From the NCBI RefSeq assembly GCF_021191635.1, contig NZ_JAIWPR010000049.1, forward strand, positions 1-51,254: 51,254 nucleotides of DNA, read 5' to 3'. Within the stretch, counting starts at the first letter, position 1. Every line of letters starts with the position of its first letter. The position numbers and the translations under genes are program-made. This document shows, piece after piece, positions 28,116 to 38,329 of the stretch. The notes below the pieces were generated by a model. The model did not search any database. It was not told where the DNA came from and saw nothing but the letters and a program-made list of their open reading frames with translations. This DNA is from Alterluteimonas quercicellularis. GTDB taxonomy: Bacteria; Pseudomonadota; Gammaproteobacteria; Xanthomonadales; Xanthomonadaceae.

Positions 28116-29156
28116 ATGGACGACGCCCGCATGCAGGCCTGGCAGCTTCCGCGCTTCGGACTGCGGCACCTGGAACGCGCCTGCCGGCCGGTGCCCCGCC
28201 CCGGGCCCGGCGAACTGCTGGTCGAGGTGGGCGCGGTCTCGCTGAACTACCGCGACCTGCTGGTCGCCGAGGGCGGGCTGCTGCCCCGCCTGCCGCGGAT
28301 GCCGTTCGTGCCGGCGTCGGACATGGCCGGCCGGGTGGTGGCCTGCGGCGCCGGCACGCAGCGCTTCCGCCCCGGCGACCGGGTGATGGGCCACTTCTGG
28401 ACGCAGTGGCGCGATGGCGACCCGCCGCCGGCGCTGCTGGCCCACGGCGATTCGCTGGGCGGCCCGCTGCCGGGCATGCTGGCCGAATACGTGCTGCTGC
28501 CGGAAGAGGCGGCGGTGCGCGCGCCGGCCACGCTGGACGCGGTCGCCGCCGCCACGCTGCCCGTCGCCGCACTGACCGCGTGGTTCGCCCTGGTGGAGAG
28601 CGGCCGGCTGCGCGCCGGCCAGACCGTGCTGGTCCAGGGCACCGGCGGCGTCTCGCTGTTCGCGCTGCAGTTCGCCGCCGCGCTCGGCGCGCGGGCGATC
28701 GTCGCCTCGCGCGACCCGGCGAAGCTCGAACGCGCCCGGGCGCTCGGCGCCTGGGCCGGCATCGACACCACCGCGCGGCCCGACTGGGACGAGGCGGCGC
28801 TGGCCCTGACCGATGGCCGCGGCGTCGACCACGTCGTGGAGGTGATCGGCGGCGACAACCTGTCGCGTTCGCTGCGGGCGCTGGCCGCCGGCGGCCGGAT
28901 CGCCCAGGTCGGCTTCCTGCAGGACACCGAACTGCGCGTGCCGGCGCTGTCGCTGATGCTGCGGCGCGCGAGCCTGCACGGCATCTCGGTCGGCCACCGG
29001 CGCGCCTTCGAGGACATGGTCGCGGCGATCGACGCCTTGCGCATCGCGCCGGCGATCGACCGGATCGTGCCCTTCGCGCAGGCGCCGGACGCTTTCGAGC
29101 GCCTGCGCGAAGGCGCGTTCGGGAAGGTGGTGATCGCGGTCGGCGTGGACGCCTGA
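28116..29156 (+). CDS. Zinc-independent medium-chain dehydrogenase/quinone oxidoreductase-like NAD(P)-dependent enzyme
   Basis: 346-residue MDR-superfamily enzyme. The N-terminal GroES-like fold has [14 protein letters not shown], where LNYRD replaces the catalytic-zinc Cys, as in quinone-oxidoreductase-like members; the Rossmann fold has [17 protein letters not shown]. The usual structural-zinc cysteines are not seen. AGGAG at 28104-28108 supports ATG 28116. Divergent from the LysR regulator. Substrate cannot be told from sequence. Confidence 0.92.
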   Translation: MDDARMQAWQLPRFGLRHLERACRPVPRPGPGELLVEVGAVSLNYRDLLVAEGGLLPRLPRMPFVPASDMAGRVVACGAGTQRFRPGDRVMGHFWTQWRDGDPPPALLAHGDSLGGPLPGMLAEYVLLPEEAAVRAPATLDAVAAATLPVAALTAWFALVESGRLRAGQTVLVQGTGGVSLFALQFAAALGARAIVASRDPAKLERARALGAWAGIDTTARPDWDEAALALTDGRGVDHVVEVIGGDNLSRSLRALAAGGRIAQVGFLQDTELRVPALSLMLRRASLHGISVGHRRAFEDMVAAIDALRIAPAIDRIVPFAQAPDAFERLREGAFGKVVIAVGVDA

Positions 29157-29182
29157 GCGGCCGCCGCCGGCGCGCGCGATCG

Positions 29183-29725
29183 TCAGGCCCGCAACCGCAC
29201 CTGCGGCGTCAGCGCCACGTTCGCGCGGTCGCTCATCAGTTGCAGCTCGCCGTCCTGGATCATCGCGGTCAGGCGCATGCCGCGCTCCAGCAGCGCGGTC
29301 GCGGCCTCGACGTCGGCCGGGTCGAGGGCCAGGACGGTCAGGTTGCGCAGCCGCGACAGCCCGGCGCGGTTGCGCTCCCACCACAGGTCCGCGGCGTGGC
29401 CGCCGTAGTTGGCCACCACCACCTGCGCGGCGCGCCCGCTGGCCTTGCGCACCCGGCTCTCCTCCGGCTGCCCCAGGTCGATCCACTGCTCGATATCGCC
29501 GGCGTAGTCGCGCCGCCACAGGTCCGGCTCGTCCTCGCTGCCGAGCCCGCGCCCGAACGCCAGGCGCTCGTCGGCGTGCAGGGCGAACGCGATCAGGCGG
29601 GCCATCAGGCGCAGCGGCGTTTCCGACGGGTGCTGGGCCAGGGTCAGGTTGTGCTCGGCGTAGTAGTGCCGGTCCATGTCGCTGACCTGCAGTTCCAGCC
29701 GGTAGATGGTGGCGTTGGGAGCCAT
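29183..29725 (-). CDS. yaeQ: YaeQ family protein
   Basis: 180-residue protein matching YaeQ from start to end: ATIYRLELQVSDMDRHYY, PSETPLRLMARLIAFAL and the PD-(D/E)XK-like core with GLGSEDEPDLW and QVVVANYGG. The family has a nuclease-like fold of uncertain activity; links to transcript elongation (RfaH suppression) were claimed and later questioned. Separate from its neighbours, with ATG 29725. Confidence 0.93.
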   Translation of the reverse strand: MAPNATIYRLELQVSDMDRHYYAEHNLTLAQHPSETPLRLMARLIAFALHADERLAFGRGLGSEDEPDLWRRDYAGDIEQWIDLGQPEESRVRKASGRAAQVVVANYGGHAADLWWERNRAGLSRLRNLTVLALDPADVEAATALLERGMRLTAMIQDGELQLMSDRANVALTPQVRLRA

Positions 29726-29789
29726 CGGCGCGCCGGGAGGGAAGGAGGCGCATTGTAGGCGGCCGCGGCCGCGGGCGCGGCGACGCCGT

Positions 29790-30647
29790 TCAGTCCCGGC
29801 CCTCGGCCTCCTCGCGGCCCTGCTGGCGGATGATCGCCTCCTGCCGCGCGTCCTCGATCGAGCGCAGCACCGCCCGGGTGTCGGCACGGCGGGTGTCGAA
29901 GGCGAAGCGGCCGCTCAGGGCGCTGTCGGGACGCAGCTCGCCCTTCTCGAACAGCGCCCACATCTCCTCGCCGTAGTGGGTGGCGGCCAGTTCCGGCGCG
30001 AAGCGGGCCAGGGTGTCGCGGACGTTGTGCACGTCGCGCAGCAGCATGGCGCGCGCCGCGTTGTTGCCCGCCGCGCTCACCACCTGGGGGAAATCGATGA
30101 TCACCGGGCCGTCGGGCGCGACCAGGACGTTGTACTCGGAGAGATCGCCGTGGACCAGGCCGAGGCAGAGCATGCGCACGATGTCGCCCACCAGCGTGCG
30201 GTGGAAGGCGCGCGCGCGCTCGGCGTCCAGCGTCACCTCGCCCAGCCGCGGCGCGCTGCGGCCGTCCTCGTCGACCACCAGCTCCATCAGCAGCACGCCG
30301 TGGAAGAAGCCGTGCGGGCGCGGCACGCGCACGCCGGCGTCCGCCAGCCGGTAGAGCGCGTCGGCCTCGGCGTCCTTCCAGGCGGCCTCCTGCTCGCGGC
30401 GGCCGAAGCGGCTGGACTTGCCGATCGCGCGCTGCTGGCGGCTGCCGCGCACGCGGCGCCCTTCCTGGTACTGCGCGCGCGCCTGGAAGCTGCGCTGGGC
30501 CATGTCCTTGTAGACCTTGGCGCAGCGCACCTCGTCGCCGGAGCGCACCACGTAGACGGCGGCTTCCTTGCCGCTCTTGAGCGGCCTGACGACGGCATCG
30601 ATCAGGCCGTCGTCGATCAACGGCTGCAGGCCGGCGGGCGTCTTCAT
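29790..30647 (-). CDS. RIO1-like serine protein kinase (PA4780 family)
   Basis: 285-residue atypical kinase. SGKEAAVYVVRSGDEVRCAKVYKD holds the nucleotide-binding loop and catalytic lysine, GLVHGDLSEYNVLV is the catalytic loop (HGDLSEYN) and VIIDFPQ is the metal-binding DFP. ATG 30647 begins MKTPAGLQPLIDDGLID, the usual start; GTG 30677 would add ten residues. Bacterial RIO kinases are conserved but their substrates are mostly unknown. Confidence 0.9.
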   Translation of the reverse strand: MKTPAGLQPLIDDGLIDAVVRPLKSGKEAAVYVVRSGDEVRCAKVYKDMAQRSFQARAQYQEGRRVRGSRQQRAIGKSSRFGRREQEAAWKDAEADALYRLADAGVRVPRPHGFFHGVLLMELVVDEDGRSAPRLGEVTLDAERARAFHRTLVGDIVRMLCLGLVHGDLSEYNVLVAPDGPVIIDFPQVVSAAGNNAARAMLLRDVHNVRDTLARFAPELAATHYGEEMWALFEKGELRPDSALSGRFAFDTRRADTRAVLRSIEDARQEAIIRQQGREEAEGRD

Positions 30648-30740
30648 GTCGGCACGGGGCTCCGGCGTGGGCGGCACCCATTGTGGGCCGAAACCGGCGC
30701 CCGCGGCGAAACGGCCGCGCGCCTCGGCACGCGATCGCGC

Positions 30741-31274
30741 TCAGAGCGTGGCGATGGTCTCGCCGCCGCGTGCGGCCAGCGCTTCCTGCGCACGGTCGCG
30801 CTCCTCGGTGCTGAAGGCGTGCACCACCACTGCCGAGCGGCCTTCCTTGAGCGCGCCGCGGACCTTCAGCAGGTAGGGATCGTGGTCGGGGCGCAGCGAG
30901 ACCAGCCCGCCGGCCATCAGCCCGAACACGCCGCCGTAGCCGACGATGAGCGCGCCGGCCAGCCACGGCGAACTGCGCACCGCCTCGATCCCCAGGCCCC
31001 ACAACGCGGCGAAGACCAGCGCGCCCAGGACCAGCCCGGCGATGCCGAGCTTGTAGTGGGCGATGAGGATGGTGCGGAAGATGCCGCGGCCCTCCGGCTC
31101 CAGCTTGCGGCCGGGATTGCGGTCGTGCGGGGTGACCACCTGCACCTGGGAAGCCTGGAACCCCAGTGCGGACTGGACCTCGGTGGCGACCGCGCGCGCG
31201 GTCGACTCGCTGTCGAACACCGCGGCCACCTTGCTGTCGGAGGTCTCGCCGGTGACGGAGGAAAGCGTGCTCAT
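30741..31274 (-). CDS. Two-helix membrane protein with stress-protein-like N-terminal domain, function unknown
   Basis: 177 residues. An N-terminal alpha/beta region (VAAVFDSESTARAVATEVQ) resembles the general-stress-protein 17M-type fold. Two transmembrane helices follow at about 74-93 and 103-122, with a glycine-rich second helix. A C-terminal alpha/beta piece (KEGRSAVVVHAF) may complete the soluble domain. Family assignment is weak. It is monocistronic. Confidence 0.7.
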   Translation of the reverse strand: MSTLSSVTGETSDSKVAAVFDSESTARAVATEVQSALGFQASQVQVVTPHDRNPGRKLEPEGRGIFRTILIAHYKLGIAGLVLGALVFAALWGLGIEAVRSSPWLAGALIVGYGGVFGLMAGGLVSLRPDHDPYLLKVRGALKEGRSAVVVHAFSTEERDRAQEALAARGGETIATL

Positions 31275-31567
31275 CGCGTGGGTGCCCCGAGGACGACTGC
31301 CTGCAGGCTAGGCCCGGGGCGATCAACGGCGCGTGACCCTCGCCGGGCCGCGCCCGCAGCGGAGTCCGGGCCCGGGGGTGCGCCTGTGCTAGCATCCGGG
31401 TTCGAGCGCTGCTCGATCCGCGCGTCACGCGCGACCTGGACCGTCGCCCGCTTCGCTTCCACCCACGCGTCACCGCCCGCAAGCCGGGCGACGCCTCAAG
31501 GAAGCGCCATGCCCGCATTCGCCCGCCATCGCCTCGCCTTCCGCTTTCGCGCCGGACGCTCGCGCCC
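31275..31567. other. Spacer with no recognised feature
   Basis: 293 bases between divergent genes. TGTGCTAGCAT (31385-31395) resembles an extended -10 for the rightward gene, but no matching -35 was found. No open frame here is convincing. Confidence 0.4.
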
Positions 31568-31894
31568 ATGCGCGAACATGCGCGCGGCATGAGCCGCAGC
31601 GCCCACCTCTGCTCGGACTGCGACGCCGTGTGCTGCCGGCTCACCGTGGTGCTGCAGCCGGAAGACCGCGTGCCCGAGCGGTTCACCGCACGCACCCGCG
31701 CCGGCCTGCACGTCATGGCGCGCGACGAACAGGGCTGGTGCGTGGCGGTCGACGCCGCGCGCATGTGCTGCTCGATCTACGACACCCGCCCCGGGGTCTG
31801 CCGCCGGTTCGTCATGGCCGGCCCCTACTGCCGCGCGTCGCGCGCCGAATATTCGGCGCAGGCCGCTCGCGGCATCCCCCTCGCCCTCGAGTGA
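31568..31894 (+). CDS. YkgJ family cysteine-cluster protein
   Basis: 108-residue protein with the YkgJ-type metal-binding arrangement CSDCDAVCC, then WCVAVD, MCCSIYDTRPGVCRRF and a final Cys in GPYC. These clustered cysteines are thought to bind zinc or an iron-sulfur cluster; the biochemical role is not known. ATG 31568 or 31589 may be used. A small conserved gene follows after 12 bases and is probably co-transcribed. Confidence 0.88.
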   Translation: MREHARGMSRSAHLCSDCDAVCCRLTVVLQPEDRVPERFTARTRAGLHVMARDEQGWCVAVDAARMCCSIYDTRPGVCRRFVMAGPYCRASRAEYSAQAARGIPLALE

Positions 31895-31906
31895 ACGGAG
31901 GTCCCC

Positions 31907-32167
31907 ATGTCGCGCACCAGCAAACCCGTCGTCACCCCCACGAGCACCAGCCATCTCTTCGGCAGCCGCAAGCCCAACGACCGCGGCTCGACCATCACCC
32001 GCGACCGCATCGAGGCCGACCTGGCCGCGTTCCGCAAGGCCGGCGGCCGCATCGAGGTGCTCGGCGTGACCCGCTCGCTGACCCGCATCGACCCGGAAGC
32101 CGACGCCGCAGCGAAGGCGGACGCCGCCAGCGCGACAGCGGCCGCCGCGCGCGGCGAGCGGCGCTAA
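31907..32167 (+). CDS. Small conserved hypothetical protein after the YkgJ-type gene
   Basis: 86 residues. The middle contains a compact motif FRKAGGRIEVLGVTR preceded by GSTITRDRIEADLAA, and the C-terminus is Ala-rich and probably disordered. I recognise the motif type from small proteins in related bacteria but no function is known to me. An adjacent start 12 bases after the YkgJ-type gene, with GGAGG nearby (31898-31902), supports real coding. Confidence 0.7.
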   Translation: MSRTSKPVVTPTSTSHLFGSRKPNDRGSTITRDRIEADLAAFRKAGGRIEVLGVTRSLTRIDPEADAAAKADAASATAAAARGERR

Positions 32168-32509
32168 CGGATCGTCGAGCGCGTTCGCGCCTGCGGGCGC
32201 GCGCGGCCCGTACATCCGTCGCAACGCCCGTCGCGCGCGAGCGCGCTCCTGCCGAGGGCGGCGCCTACAGAGGGCGTACTCGCGCGCCCGGCGCATCGGC
32301 GGCCTCGCCGGCGACCGGGCGCACGGTGTAGGCTTGCGCACCAGCACGCCGCCCCGCACCGGGCCGCTCCGCCTCTCCCCTGCCGCCGCCGCGCCGACCG
32401 CGCGCGGCGCTCCGGACCGGATGCCGCACGCCAGCCAGCCTGCCCGTCCACGACGGGCGCGTGCCCGTGCGCCGCGCGAACGCGTCCGCCTTTCCACCAG
32501 GAGCGCCAC
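32168..32509. other. 342-bp GC-rich spacer with one extragenic repeat
   Basis: No gene is supported. It contains one inverted copy of the GTAGGAGCG repeat (32230-32252). AGGAG at 32499-32503 belongs to the next gene. Confidence 0.6.
32230..32252 (-). repeat. GTAGGAGCG-type extragenic repeat, copy 6
   Basis: Minus strand reads GCAGGAGCGCGCTCGCG onwards, with the palindromic core intact. Confidence 0.8.
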
Positions 32510-32824
32510 GTGCCGCCATCGCCGATCTCCCCCGCCGGCCGCCTGTTCGCCGCGGCCGCCTTCTTCGAGGCCCTGACCTGGGCCGGCCTGCTGGCCGGCA
32601 TGTTCCTCAAGTACGTCACCGGCACCACCGAGCTCGGGGTGTGGCTGTTCGGGCGCCTGCACGGCGCGGCCTTCGTGGCCTACGTCGCCGTTGCGCTGTT
32701 CGCGGCGGTCCGCCTGCGCTGGCCCTGGTGGGCGGCGCTCGCGGCGCTGGCCGCGGCGATCCCGCCGCTGGCGACGCTGCCGCTGGAGATCTGGTTCCGG
32801 CGCCGCGGCCTGCTGGCGCGGTGA
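32510..32824 (+). CDS. DUF3817 domain membrane protein
   Basis: 104 residues with three transmembrane helices. FFEALTWAGLLAGMFLKYV and GRLHGAAFVAYVAVAL are typical of DUF3817, a small integral membrane family of unknown function. GTG 32510 is preceded by AGGAG with a 6-base gap, which decides the start. Confidence 0.85.
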   Translation: MPPSPISPAGRLFAAAAFFEALTWAGLLAGMFLKYVTGTTELGVWLFGRLHGAAFVAYVAVALFAAVRLRWPWWAALAALAAAIPPLATLPLEIWFRRRGLLAR

Positions 32825-32880
32825 CGCCGCGCGCGGCGATCGGCTAGATTGGCGCGATGCCGCCCGCGGGGATCCCGCCG

Positions 32881-33282
32881 ATGTCGCCAACGCGCCGCAC
32901 GCTCCTGCTCGCCCTGGCCTGCCTGTGCGGCGGCGCGGCCGCGCAGGACGGGCGCTGGCTCTACGTGACCAGCACCCCGGACGAGACCGTGGTCGAGATC
33001 GACCGCCACGCCATCACCGCCCAGGGCGACCGGGTGCAGGTCTGGGTGCGCTACCTGTTCGGCGCCGACGGCCGGCAGATCCTGGGGCGCACCGCGTACC
33101 AGGCCATCATGCTGAGCGCGATCGACTGCGCGGCGAAGACCTCGGCGGTGCTGGAATCGGGCTACCACGACGCTCGCGGCCGCACGGTCTCGCGGCAGAG
33201 CTACCTCGCGCCGCCGGACGAACCCATCCGCAAGGGCAGCACCATGGAAGCGGTGGCCGAGCAGGTCTGCGACCCGGGCTGA
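32881..33282 (+). CDS. Secreted surface-adhesin-E-like protein
   Basis: 133 residues with a signal peptide (about 1-21, cleavage after AAAQ). The mature part WLYVTSTPDETVVEIDRHAI, VQVWVRYLF and IDCAAKTSAVLESGYHD resembles the surface-adhesin E domain, a small beta-rich extracytoplasmic fold. ATG 32881 gives a clean signal peptide; ATG 32857 would add eight residues. Its 3' end overlaps the abnormal tail of proB on the other strand by 82 bases. Confidence 0.75.
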   Translation: MSPTRRTLLLALACLCGGAAAQDGRWLYVTSTPDETVVEIDRHAITAQGDRVQVWVRYLFGADGRQILGRTAYQAIMLSAIDCAAKTSAVLESGYHDARGRTVSRQSYLAPPDEPIRKGSTMEAVAEQVCDPG

Positions 33283-34562
33283 GCGGTCGCCGCTCTTGTA
33301 GGAGCGCGCTCGCGCGCGATGCTTTTCGTCCCCCGCCCGGATAGCAAGAGCATCAAGAACCAGGGTCGGAGTGCACTTTTCTTGGGAAAGTGCACTCCGA
33401 CCCCGGGTTTGGGGGCGTGCAGCGCCCAGGCGTCGCGGGGGGTGACGTTCTCGCCGGCGTTGTAGCCGAGGATCGCATCGATCTCGCGCGAGTGGCGGCG
33501 CAGGATGCGGCGCATGTCGTCGGCGGAGTACTGCACCACGCCGCGGGCGACGCGCTCCTCGCGGTCGCCGTCGCGGCGCAGCACCTCGACCATGTCGCCG
33601 CGGCGGAAGTCGCCGCGCACGGCGAGGATGCCGCCGGGCAGCAGCGAGGCGCCCTTCTCCACCAGTGCGTCGGCCGCGCCGTCGTCGACCAGGATGCCGC
33701 CGCGCTCGGCCGGGGCGTTGCCCAGCCAGTGCTTGCGCGCGGCAACGCGGCTGCGCGCGGCGTGCACGCGGGTGCCGCGCAGGCGGTCCCGGCCCAGGCC
33801 CTCGACCACGTCCTCGCGGGTGCCGTTGAACAGCACCGTGACGATGCCGGCGGCGGCGGCGCGCTGCGCGGCCTCCAGCTTGGTGACCATGCCGCCGGTG
33901 CCGACCTCGCTGCCGGCGCCGCCGGCCATCGACAGCATGTCGGCGCCCAGCCGCGAGACCACCTCCACCGGGCGCGCGTCGCGGTGGGTGCGCGGGTTGG
34001 CATCGTAGAGGCCGTCGATGTCGGTGGCGATGAACAGCACCTCGGCATCGACCAGCGCGGCGACGATCGCGGCCAGGGTGTCGTTGTCGCCGAGCTTGAG
34101 TTCGTCGACGGACACGGTGTCGTTCTCGTTGACGATCGGCAGCACGCGCTGGCGCAGCAGCGCGCCGAGGGTCGCCTTGGCGTTGAGGTAGCGGCGGCGG
34201 TTGCGCAGGTCGTCGTGGGTCAGCAGCACCTGCGCCACCGGGCGCTCGAAGAAGGACTGCCAGAAGCCCATCAGCTGCGCCTGGCCCAGCGCGGCCAGCG
34301 CCTGGCGCTCGGAGATCGGCGCGCCGGCCTCGGCATCGCGGTGCACGATGGCGCGGCCGGCGGCGACCGCGCCGGAGGACACCAGCACCAGCTCGCGCCC
34401 GCCCGCGGTCGCCGTCGACACGAAGCGCGCCAGGTGCTGCGCGTGCCGCGGCGACAGCCCGCCGCCGTCGGCGGCCAGCAGGCTGCTGCCGACCTTCAGC
34501 ACGGCGCGCCGCCAGGGCGGCAGCTGCTGTTCGGAGAACGCGTGGCGCGGGGATTCGGTCAT
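33201..34562 (-). CDS. proB: Glutamate 5-kinase ProB with run-on C-terminus
   Basis: First enzyme of proline synthesis. The amino-acid kinase domain (about 10-260) has LKVGSSLL, SSGAVAAGR, NENDTVS and FIATDIDGLYD; the PUA domain (about 285-375) follows. The normal family length of about 380 is exceeded: the last 70 or so residues of the 453 are translated repeat DNA (hairpin 33363-33403 and repeat 33298-33320) and then antisense of the neighbouring gene. The native stop appears to have been lost. proA, usually next to proB, is absent here. It is the last gene of the arg operon and probably still active. Confidence 0.92.
   Translation of the reverse strand: MTESPRHAFSEQQLPPWRRAVLKVGSSLLAADGGGLSPRHAQHLARFVSTATAGGRELVLVSSGAVAAGRAIVHRDAEAGAPISERQALAALGQAQLMGFWQSFFERPVAQVLLTHDDLRNRRRYLNAKATLGALLRQRVLPIVNENDTVSVDELKLGDNDTLAAIVAALVDAEVLFIATDIDGLYDANPRTHRDARPVEVVSRLGADMLSMAGGAGSEVGTGGMVTKLEAAQRAAAAGIVTVLFNGTREDVVEGLGRDRLRGTRVHAARSRVAARKHWLGNAPAERGGILVDDGAADALVEKGASLLPGGILAVRGDFRRGDMVEVLRRDGDREERVARGVVQYSADDMRRILRRHSREIDAILGYNAGENVTPRDAWALHAPKPGVGVHFPKKSALRPWFLMLLLSGRGTKSIARERAPTRAATAQPGSQTCSATASMVLPLRMGSSGGAR
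33298..33320 (+). repeat. GTAGGAGCG-type extragenic repeat, copy 7
   Basis: Direct copy GTAGGAGCGCGCTCGCG onwards. It lies within the extended proB reading frame and encodes ARERAPT on the minus strand. Confidence 0.85.
33363..33403. repeat. Long perfect hairpin GGGTCGGAGTGCACTTT
   Basis: 17-bp perfect arms (33363-33379 and 33387-33403) with a 7-base loop. The sequence resembles REP units mobilised by REP-associated tyrosine transposases (RAYT), where GGGGTCAGAGTGCA is a common terminus. No transposase is nearby. It lies in the tail of proB. Confidence 0.8.
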
Positions 34563-34639
34563 GTCGGTTCGGCGGCTGGGCCGCGGCGCGGCCGGCGGAT
34601 GCGGATCGCCGGGCGGCCGGCGGCTGCCCGGCCTCCAGC

Positions 34640-35932
34640 CTACAGCGCAGCCAGCCGCGCGTGCAGCAGGTCCAGGCGCAGGTCGGCGGCGGCCCCGGGC
34701 GAGACCCGCGCCCGCAGGCTGCCCTCCGGGGTGCGGCCGTCGCCGGCGCGGTCCACCGCCTCGGCGGCGGCGCGGTAAGCGTCGCGGAACGGCACCCCGG
34801 CCGCGGCCTGCTCCACCGCCACGTCGGTGGCGTACATGCCGGCATCCACCGCGGCGCGCATCCGGTCCGGGCGCCACTCCAGGTTGCCCAGCAGCGCCGG
34901 CAGCAGCTCCAGCGCGGCCAGGCCGCGGCCGAAGCCGTGGAAGATCGCGCCCTTGCTGGCCTGCAGGTCGCGGTGGTAGCCCGAGGGCAGCGACAGCAGC
35001 TGCTCGATCTCGGTGCGCGCGGCGGCCACGCTGGCGTGGGTGGCGCGCATCAGCTCCACCACGTCGGGGTTGCGCTTGTTGGGCATGATCGAGCTGCCGG
35101 TGGTGTACTGCGCCGGCAGCGCGACGAAGCCGTACTCGGCGCTGGTGAACAGCGACAGGTCCCAGGCCAGCCGGCGCAGGTCGAGGGTGGCCGAGCCCAG
35201 CGCCTCCAGCGCGGCCAGTTCGAACTTGCCGCGCGAGAGCTGGGCGTAGACGGGGCCGACCTGCAGCCGCGCGAAGCCGAGCGCCTGCGTGGTGTGCGCG
35301 CGGTCCAGCGGCAGGTTGACGCCGTAGCCGGCGGCGGAGCCCAGCGGGTTGGCGTCGATCAGCGCGTGCGTATCCAGCGCGCGGCGCGCGTCGTCGATGA
35401 AGGCCTCGGCCCAGCCGGCCCACCACATGCCGGCCGAGGACACCACCGCGCGCTGCAGGTGGGTGTAGCCGGGCAGCGGCAGTTCGCGCTCGGCGGCGGC
35501 GCGATCCAGCGCGAGGCCGGCGCATTCGCGCGCCAGCGCCGCCAGCCGGGCCAGCTTCTCCTTCAGCCACAGCCGGGTCGCGACCAGCACCTGGTCGTTG
35601 CGGCTGCGGCCGGTATGGATCTTCTTGCCGGCGTCGCCCAGGCGCTCCACCAGCCGCGCCTCGATCGCCGAGTGGCCGTCCTCGTAGCGCGCGTCCAGCA
35701 CGAAGGCGCCGCTGCGGAAGTCCTCCGCCAGCGCGTCGAGCTGGGCCTCCAGCGCCTGCAGCTCGCCGGTGGAGAGGATGCCGATGCGTTGCAGGCCCTG
35801 CGCGTGGGCGCGGCTGGCGGCGATGTCGTGCAGGAAGAACTCGCGGTCGAGGATCACGTCGTCGCCGGCGAGGAAGGCCTGGATCTGCGCGTCGACGGCG
35901 ACGCCGGGCTTCTGCCAGAGGAGAGAGGTCAT
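34640..35932 (-). CDS. argH: Argininosuccinate lyase
   Basis: Last enzyme of arginine synthesis, 430 residues, splitting argininosuccinate to arginine and fumarate. Fumarase/aspartase-superfamily motifs are present: [25 protein letters not shown] and the signature [15 protein letters not shown] 35932. In the operon between argC and proB. Confidence 0.96.
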   Translation of the reverse strand: MTSLLWQKPGVAVDAQIQAFLAGDDVILDREFFLHDIAASRAHAQGLQRIGILSTGELQALEAQLDALAEDFRSGAFVLDARYEDGHSAIEARLVERLGDAGKKIHTGRSRNDQVLVATRLWLKEKLARLAALARECAGLALDRAAAERELPLPGYTHLQRAVVSSAGMWWAGWAEAFIDDARRALDTHALIDANPLGSAAGYGVNLPLDRAHTTQALGFARLQVGPVYAQLSRGKFELAALEALGSATLDLRRLAWDLSLFTSAEYGFVALPAQYTTGSSIMPNKRNPDVVELMRATHASVAAARTEIEQLLSLPSGYHRDLQASKGAIFHGFGRGLAALELLPALLGNLEWRPDRMRAAVDAGMYATDVAVEQAAAGVPFRDAYRAAAEAVDRAGDGRTPEGSLRARVSPGAAADLRLDLLHARLAAL

Positions 35933-35987
35933 GGGAACGGCTCGCTTGGGGACGTGGGCGGTGGGCGGGAGGACGCGGCGCGCGGGC

Positions 35988-36940
<953 letters not shown>

Positions 36941-36944
<4 letters not shown>

Positions 36945-38281
36945 GCCGCGGCCTCCTGCGAGGGCGCGTCGATCAGCGTCGGCCGGTGCCGCGCGCAGTG
37001 CTCGACGAAGAACCGGATCTCGTCGAAGTCGCCGGTGCCGTACCAGAACACCTTCCACTTCTCCTGCTTGTAGCAGCCGTCGGACTCGGCGTAGTAGAAG
37101 ATGTTGATCTGGTTGTTGTGGCGCGAGCGCCAGAACAGCTGCGGGGTCTCGTCGCGCATCACCTGCCACACCGCGCGCCCCAGGCCCTCGCCCTGCGCGT
37201 CCTCGAGCACCGCGAACTTGTCCAGGTAGACCCGGCCGCCGGCGTCGGTCAGGAGCACCGCGGCGCGGTAGTTCTCGCTCACGTAGGCGCGCAGCAGCGG
37301 GGTGCGCTCGAAGTAGTCTTCGGCCAGCGTGCGGCCGAAGCTGGACTCGATCAGCGTGCGCAGGCGCGGCAGGTCCAGCGCGTCCCAGGAGGTCTCGCGC
37401 AGCACGCGCTCGCCGCGGCGCACCAGGGTGCCGGAGCCGCGGTGGGTGAACAGTTCCTTGGCCAGGTCGTCGGGCCGGGTGATCGACACCGACGAGGTCA
37501 GCGGCAGCCCGTCCAGCAGCTCCTTGACCTGCTGGATCTTCAGCCGCATGCCGCCGTTGATCCACGGCTGCGCCATCAGGTGGTCGTACTCGGTCGACAG
37601 GTTGATGGAATCGATCACCCGGCCGTCGGGATCGAGCAGGCCGCCGGTGCCGGTGAGGAAGATGATCTTGTACGGCTGCAGCACCCGCACCAGCTCGTTG
37701 GCGGAGATGTCGGCGTTGACGTTGAGGATCTGCCCCGAGCGGGTCTCGCCGAGGCTGGCGATCACCGGGATCGAGCCCGCCTGCAGGCTGGCCTCGATCG
37801 GCGCCAGGTTGACCGCGCGGACCTGCCCGACCAGGCCGTAGGTGTCCGGGTCCAGGTACTCGGCCTCGAACACGCCGCCGGTGATCGAGGTCGCGCGCGC
37901 CCCGCCCTGCTGCAGCGCCTCCACCAGCGCCAGGTTGGAGGCCTGGAACACGCGCCGCACGATCGCCAGCGCGTCCGGCCCGGTCACCCGCAGGCCGTCG
38001 ACGGTGCGCTTCTCGATCCCCGCCGCGGCCAGTTCGGCATCCAGCTGCGGGCCGGCGCCGTGGACCACGATCGGGGTCAGGCCGACCTGCTGCAGGAACG
38101 ACAGCGAGGAGGTCAGCGCGTCGAGGTCGTCGCGCAGCACCGCGCCGCCCACCTTCACCACGGCGAAGCGCTTGGCGTCGAGCTGCGAGAAGCGCTTCAG
38201 GTACTGGCTGATCTCGCGCGCGCTGGCCATCGACGACAGCAGGCGGACGATGGTCTGGCGGGTCTGTTGATGGGTCTGCAT
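36941..38281 (-). CDS. argB: Bifunctional N-acetylglutamate synthase/kinase (ArgAB fusion)
   Basis: 446 residues: an amino-acid-kinase domain (about 35-290; [27 protein letters not shown]) fused to a C-terminal GNAT acetyltransferase domain (about 295-435; [19 protein letters not shown]). This NAGS/K arrangement is known from Xanthomonas-like bacteria and resembles vertebrate NAGS; it performs steps 1 and 2 and is typically feedback-inhibited by arginine. It explains why no separate argA is present. Confidence 0.95.
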
Positions 38282-38291
38282 GACGGTATCT

Positions 38292-38314
38292 GTAGGAGCG
38301 CGCTCGCGCGCGAT
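38292..38314 (+). repeat. GTAGGAGCG-type extragenic repeat, copy 8
   Basis: Direct copy GTAGGAGCGCGCTCGCG onwards, 11 bases upstream of argAB in the 48-base gap to argE'. Because it lies inside an operon, it could affect mRNA folding at the argAB ribosome-binding region. Confidence 0.85.
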
Positions 38315-38329
38315 GGGTATCCGGTGACG

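Noticed and set aside
33363..33403. Long hairpin considered as the proB transcription terminator
   Set aside because: It lies within the continuing proB frame and has no T-run on the minus strand; it looks like a REP-type unit.
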